Below the pieces are notes generated by a model. The model was not told the DNA's origin, ran no database searches, and saw only the letters and a program-made list of their open reading frames with translations. A program made the position numbers and the translations under genes. From contig ADNK01001514.1 in NCBI GenBank assembly GCA_000320545.1, positions 1 through 64,000 of the forward strand: a stretch of DNA of 64,000 nucleotides, given 5' to 3'. Of this stretch, positions 48,607 to 64,000 are shown piece by piece (within the stretch, counting starts at the first letter, position 1; each line of letters begins with the position of its first letter). The stretch comes from Bigelowiella natans CCMP2755 (lineage: Eukaryota > Cercozoa > Chlorarachniophyceae).

Positions 48607-49845
48607 ATGCAACCTCGAAGTGTTCACATTCCGGTGCCAACTGCTGTACGCAAGCAGCCGGTTTCTGTAAAATCGGACGAGGATATTAAGCATGGTAAAA
48701 CATGTCATCACTGGGCATCTCCAGGAAGGACGTGCCTTCGTGGGCCAGCGTGCAAGTTTGTTCACGCATGGATTCATCCTGAAAAGAATGGGGTTTGTCG
48801 CAACCACCTACTTGGAAGGTGCTTCTACACTGAGAATGCATGTTATTTTCAACATCTTCCTATTCCTATTGAAGAATATGAAGCACTTGCGGAAGGAACG
48901 AAGAATTACGGAGAACTTGCGACCCGGGTTCGTTCCCGCCTTTGGGAGATGCGAGTGCAACAGCGGAACTCTCAACAGCAGGGTTATGGGGGAAATGGTG
49001 CATTCAATTCTGAAGAGGGAAAAAGGAAAATAGGTCTATGCCGTCCAATTGGTACTGATTCGAAAGCATTTACGGGTAACGCGTTTGGTCAGCAGTCACT
49101 GACTGCTGGGTTATTCTCTAAGCCTACAATTGGAAGGGATTTGCAGAAACAGCCAGCTGCACCTCCAGTTGCTGTTGGACAGGATAACACCAGATTCATG
49201 GACCAAACTTTTAATCCCAGCTGGCAACTATGGGCGAATAAGAATTTTCTTGCACCTCTCGACCTTGAGAAGTCTGAAAAGACTAATTCGAGGCCAAAGC
49301 AGCTGAATAAAACGAATGACTCGAAAACCGCACCAGTATTATCCAGTCCTGCTCCATCCAAGGAGGAGGAAAAAACCTCTGCTACCACAGATCCCTCTGC
49401 GTCGACACCTCCAGATGCTGAGCCTACGACCGCTTCTTCCGATGGAAGGGAACTATACATAGAATCCGAAACTTCGGATTCAGACTCTTCGGATGAAACA
49501 CGTAGCAGTAAGAGTTGTGATGAAGGCCAGAACAGCGGTAACGAGCATGCCAACAGCGATATAAGCCCTGGAGAGTCTGAAAATGCCGAAGATCCTGTGA
49601 ATGAAAAGCCCCTTGAACAATGGAGTTGCGATGAGGTTTATAACTTCATCATGACCATTGGTAAATCTAAGAGGTGGAAATCTTATGCTGACCGCCTCAA
49701 AGAAGAAGATGTTGACGGAGCCACACTTAAGATTTATCAAGAGCCTGGTGCGCTTCTTGAAGACTTTGAAGGAATGAAAAAGGGACATGCACGCGTGATC
49801 GCAAAGGCTATTTCCAAGGCAACGAAAGTTGGTCCGAGTGCCTAG
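48607..49845 (+). CDS. CCCH zinc-finger protein with C-terminal SAM domain
   Basis: Predicted RNA-binding protein. A single exon from ATG 48607 gives 412 aa. Two CCCH fingers lie in the N-terminal quarter: CHHWASPGRTC then CKFVH (C-x9-C-x5-C-x3-H) and CRNHLLGRC then CYFQH (C-x7-C-x6-C-x3-H). The middle is long, polar and Ser/Asp/Glu-rich (ESETSDSDSSDETRS), probably disordered. The last 70 residues match a SAM domain (EQWSCDEVYNFIMTIG ... GHARVIAKAISK), a protein or RNA interaction module. The frame is open a few codons upstream (GTG 48589), so an upstream spliced exon is possible, but the ATG is adequate. Confidence 0.85.
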   Translation: MQPRSVHIPVPTAVRKQPVSVKSDEDIKHGKTCHHWASPGRTCLRGPACKFVHAWIHPEKNGVCRNHLLGRCFYTENACYFQHLPIPIEEYEALAEGTKNYGELATRVRSRLWEMRVQQRNSQQQGYGGNGAFNSEEGKRKIGLCRPIGTDSKAFTGNAFGQQSLTAGLFSKPTIGRDLQKQPAAPPVAVGQDNTRFMDQTFNPSWQLWANKNFLAPLDLEKSEKTNSRPKQLNKTNDSKTAPVLSSPAPSKEEEKTSATTDPSASTPPDAEPTTASSDGRELYIESETSDSDSSDETRSSKSCDEGQNSGNEHANSDISPGESENAEDPVNEKPLEQWSCDEVYNFIMTIGKSKRWKSYADRLKEEDVDGATLKIYQEPGALLEDFEGMKKGHARVIAKAISKATKVGPSA

Positions 49846-52800
49846 AATGTAATCAGTGAAAAAGAAACTTAAAACAAATAGCAGTAACTCTTTTGAACAA
49901 CGAAAACGATTCTAGAGCTTTATAATAACAATTTTAGCTCACAAATGAAAGAGTTAAGAATAAACTAAGAATATATGAGTGGATATGAACTCGGCTTTAC
50001 ATAGACGATTGTAACTTCTGAGATTACGAAAAAGAGTATGGAAAATTTATAAGTGCAAAATAATGAATAAGGACTTACTACCGATGAAATAAACTAGCGA
50101 CCTGTAATTAGCAAATATGGGTAACCGATCTGATCGATATATTTTGTGGGATCCTTGCGGCGTTTGGTACAATGATATGAAACCCGTCGCAGTGTGGATC
50201 GTGGATCGTGACTTCAAGAATGAGAATTAAATTATTAAGGCAGTTGCGGTTTTTTTTCTCGTGTATCTTAACGTTTAGTTGTTGCAATAACACGCGATGA
50301 CACTTTGTCTGAAATCGAACGAAACTTTACACGAAATTGCTGGCGGACACGTATGTTAATGCATTGGCACAGTCACGTACAAAGCATGTCAGAGACAGAT
50401 GCGCGCTGCCAGGCATGCACGCGAATCGCTATTGGCACGATACGATCTCGATCGCATCTCTAGAGCTGCCTGCCTCACAGCTAGACATCTCCGTCATACC
50501 CGGTAACGACGGGGTTATTGTGAACAGTGCAGCGCTTTGCGACGCGCTTTGAAGCAGCAGGCAGTTGCAGTTGGGCAAAGAAAAGTCATCAGAACTTGTA
50601 TACTTGTCCGATGGCCAAACCTCAAAAAATGACCGAAATGTTGACCCAAATGCTAGAATGTCCACTTTTAAGGCCTCAGTGAGCGCGCAAAGTGTGAAAA
50701 TTCACACCCGTTGTGCAGAGGATGCACGCTGCGCGTTTGTTCTCTACCACATTTTGAATGCTTTTGCGCGTGTGTTCAACCAAATGTAATGTGCACGAAA
50801 AATTTCAAAGAAATGCGAGCAAATCCAATGTCCATCACATCACACAACGCGCTTATTGGTCGCGCGCAAAAGCTTCCAAATGCATGTTCTGGCGATTCGT
50901 TACAGGCTAGCAGGTTTGACGGAGCTGTGGCTAGCTGCTGCAGTACAGCTAGCTAGCTAGTTAGCTACTAGAGCGTGCTAGCGTGCTGCGCGCCATGACA
51001 CCACACTGCTGTCTAGCTGTGTCTATCATCGCCAGCTAGCGCTAGAGCGCAGCAGCTATCCGCCGTCGTGCGTGCGCAGTGTGACAGCGTGTGCACAGCT
51101 ACATGCTAGCATGCAGCTCTTATTCTGCTAGAGCTAGCTAACGCTCGCATCGCATACATCTAGACATGCGCAATGTATGTATGCACGCGGACGTGCTATA
51201 CGTGACTGTTTTCACGCTCTAGCTAGCTGCTAGCTAGTGACAGCTAACTAGCGCTACAGCGTGTTGCGAAGCTGATGCTAATAAGCTTTTAGATGTTACG
51301 GTTATGGGCTATGTGCGTTTCTACTTGCATTGCACGTTTGTTGACGCCACGCATCATCATGTACCACAGTGCGCTAGATAGCATGCTGCATGCCACGCCG
51401 GCACGTGCATCGTCGTATCCTAGCATCGAGTGCAAACATTAATTGATCTAGATGATTACTTTCACAAATCATCAGAACCTACGGCCAGTATTTACTCTCC
51501 TTGCAGTACCTGTCGAATTTGTTCGTCTCGATATTAAATGACACAAACTTGCTGCGTACTTTTGAGCGTGAGAATCAGCAGCCTATGTGTGTTACATGTC
51601 TGAGTTATTCCACATCATACCTTGCGACATTAGGGACAGACCTTGTATTTTTGAGAAGCATCTTGCAATACCCGTATAAATTGGGAATTTTTACTGCAAA
51701 AATTTGATAAAATTTGTGCCCTTTTAGCATCATTACCCACGGCGATGTAGGCTGCCCGCAGTAGATTGCGCTGAACCTAAGGAATGTATTTCTCGGTTTT
51801 GACTAACATTGTGAAGACTCTGCATTCAAATTACCTCCAGATCCGACGCAAGTTCAGGATTACGAATTTTAGCTGCAAGTAACAACGATTCAATCGAAGG
51901 AAAACGTACAATCTCAAGTTTTTCTCCTCTATAAGGTGTAAATTTGTAGATTTCCTACACTACCTGAACGCGTCTGTGAAATGTGCCTGGTGGCAAAAAT
52001 GAGTCCTGCAGACATCCGGCCCAAATTAGCCTACAAGGAAAGAGTAGCACACCTCAGCTCACACGCAGAACGCTGCGGCGCATTAAACTGAACGGTACAC
52101 AACGCACGAATCTAATATTTAGAGAATTACTGACGCATATTACTTGCGATAAGATGATATTGTGACTGCTTGGATACATTTCGACCAGAAGCCATAACAC
52201 CTGAACATTGCTCTTAATTTCAAGTCTTTCATCAAAAGATGCATCTTGCATTCAGCTTCGATCGTATGTATGTTCTGCATATATGTTGTTCCACGCCGAA
52301 AACTAGCTGCTCTCACTACCAAGTCTCATGTGTCTATTATCTTCTTGTTAGCGCGTACCGTGGTAGCTAGGCTTCTCACACTTGCTTGTGTATGCGAATT
52401 CAGGGATGACTGACTATCTACTCCGTGACTATTAGCAGGTCATTGTAGGACATATGAGAATGAAATTGGAAGCACTGCTGCTGGCTGCTCTCGGAATTCG
52501 ATTGAGTACTCATGTCTTCCCACTCTAGACGACCATGCCCCATCTCTTTCTTCTCTCTGACCTTCTATACCTGTCTTCTATGTGTGTGTGTGTGTGTGTG
52601 TGTGTTTCTCTGCACGTGTTCGCACCTTGTTCCTGCGCGACTGACTGTGCGGGAACCTGAGCCCTTCTGCCAAAACATACGCACCAAATCACGACGATAC
52701 ATCTCAGTACAACGTCTGCCATCATCACCATCAACATCATCATTATCACTAGAAACAACGACAAAATTCCTCTCCTCCTCCTTCATCATCATCATCATCA

Positions 52801-52894
52801 TCATCATCATCTATTGTCTTCCTCTGTCACACATGACTTCTCCTGCTGCTACTACTACTACCACCACTTGCTACCTTTGAAATGCCGATTTGCA
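49846..52894. other. Intergenic: AT-rich then CTAG-rich block
   Basis: 49860-50300 is AT-rich 3' flank. 50880-51430 is dense in GCTAGC, TAGCTAG and TGCATGC words with no exon. 52580-52604 is a TG run and 52780-52811 a CAT run. No gene was recognised. The downstream end abuts the last exon of the kinase gene. Confidence 0.55.

Positions 52895-64000
<11,106 letters not shown>

Overview
This is eukaryotic nuclear DNA from an intron-rich, microsatellite-rich genome. One gene encodes a three-helix chlorophyll-binding light-harvesting protein whose hydrophobic N-terminus looks like an ER signal peptide. That points to an alga with a secondary (complex) plastid. The presequence has no Phe after the predicted cleavage site, unlike most heterokont, haptophyte and cryptophyte presequences. 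Together with the dense short introns this makes a chlorarachniophyte-like host possible, but the window alone cannot fix the taxon. No tRNA, rRNA, CRISPR array or operon-like layout was seen.

Layout from left to right. 1-432 is a compound dinucleotide repeat. 432-1686 (-) holds exons of an unidentified gene, and 2820-3890 (+) a small PX-domain protein. About 4.2-4.8 kb is a CTAG-rich block with two palindromic repeats. 5984-9758 (-) is a leucine-rich-repeat gene of F-box/AMN1 style. 10838-14963 (+) is a zinc-finger protein with two C2HC fingers. 16141-22073 (-) is a 15-exon sn-1 diacylglycerol-lipase-like protein, with an intronless 313-aa basic protein head-to-head at 22470 (+). 25143-26876 (+) is an ankyrin/arginine N5-methyltransferase of the RMT2 family. 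A CTAG-rich block and a 98-bp inverted repeat fill 27-28.4 kb. 28679-38111 (-) is a very large Arf-GEF of about 2,030 aa with HUS, Sec7, PH and FYVE regions. 39663-41031 (+) is the light-harvesting protein. 41885-46963 (-) is a 1584-aa sacsin-like GHKL ATPase (DUF3684 family) ending in a HELAH metallopeptidase-like motif. 48607-49845 (+) is a CCCH-SAM protein. 52895-64000 (-) is a ULK4/RUNKEL-type kinase with a long helical-repeat tail, whose 5' end lies outside the window.

Exon structures were built by hand from GT-AG sites plus reading-phase closure. For the lipase, RMT2, light-harvesting, PX and DUF3684 genes all phases close exactly, so those models are strong. The Arf-GEF closes except at one Sec7 junction and at the FYVE start. 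The zinc-finger gene and the leucine-rich-repeat gene are partly tentative.

Functionally the genes are unrelated neighbours: membrane traffic and lipid signalling (PX, Arf-GEF, lipase), protein modification or folding (RMT2, DUF3684), photosynthesis, RNA binding, and a cytoskeletal kinase. The most unusual features are the Sec7-PH-FYVE Arf-GEF, the ATPase/HELAH protein, a lipase whose Asp-His loop is some 520 residues long, and simple repeats that begin exactly at 5' splice sites in several genes.
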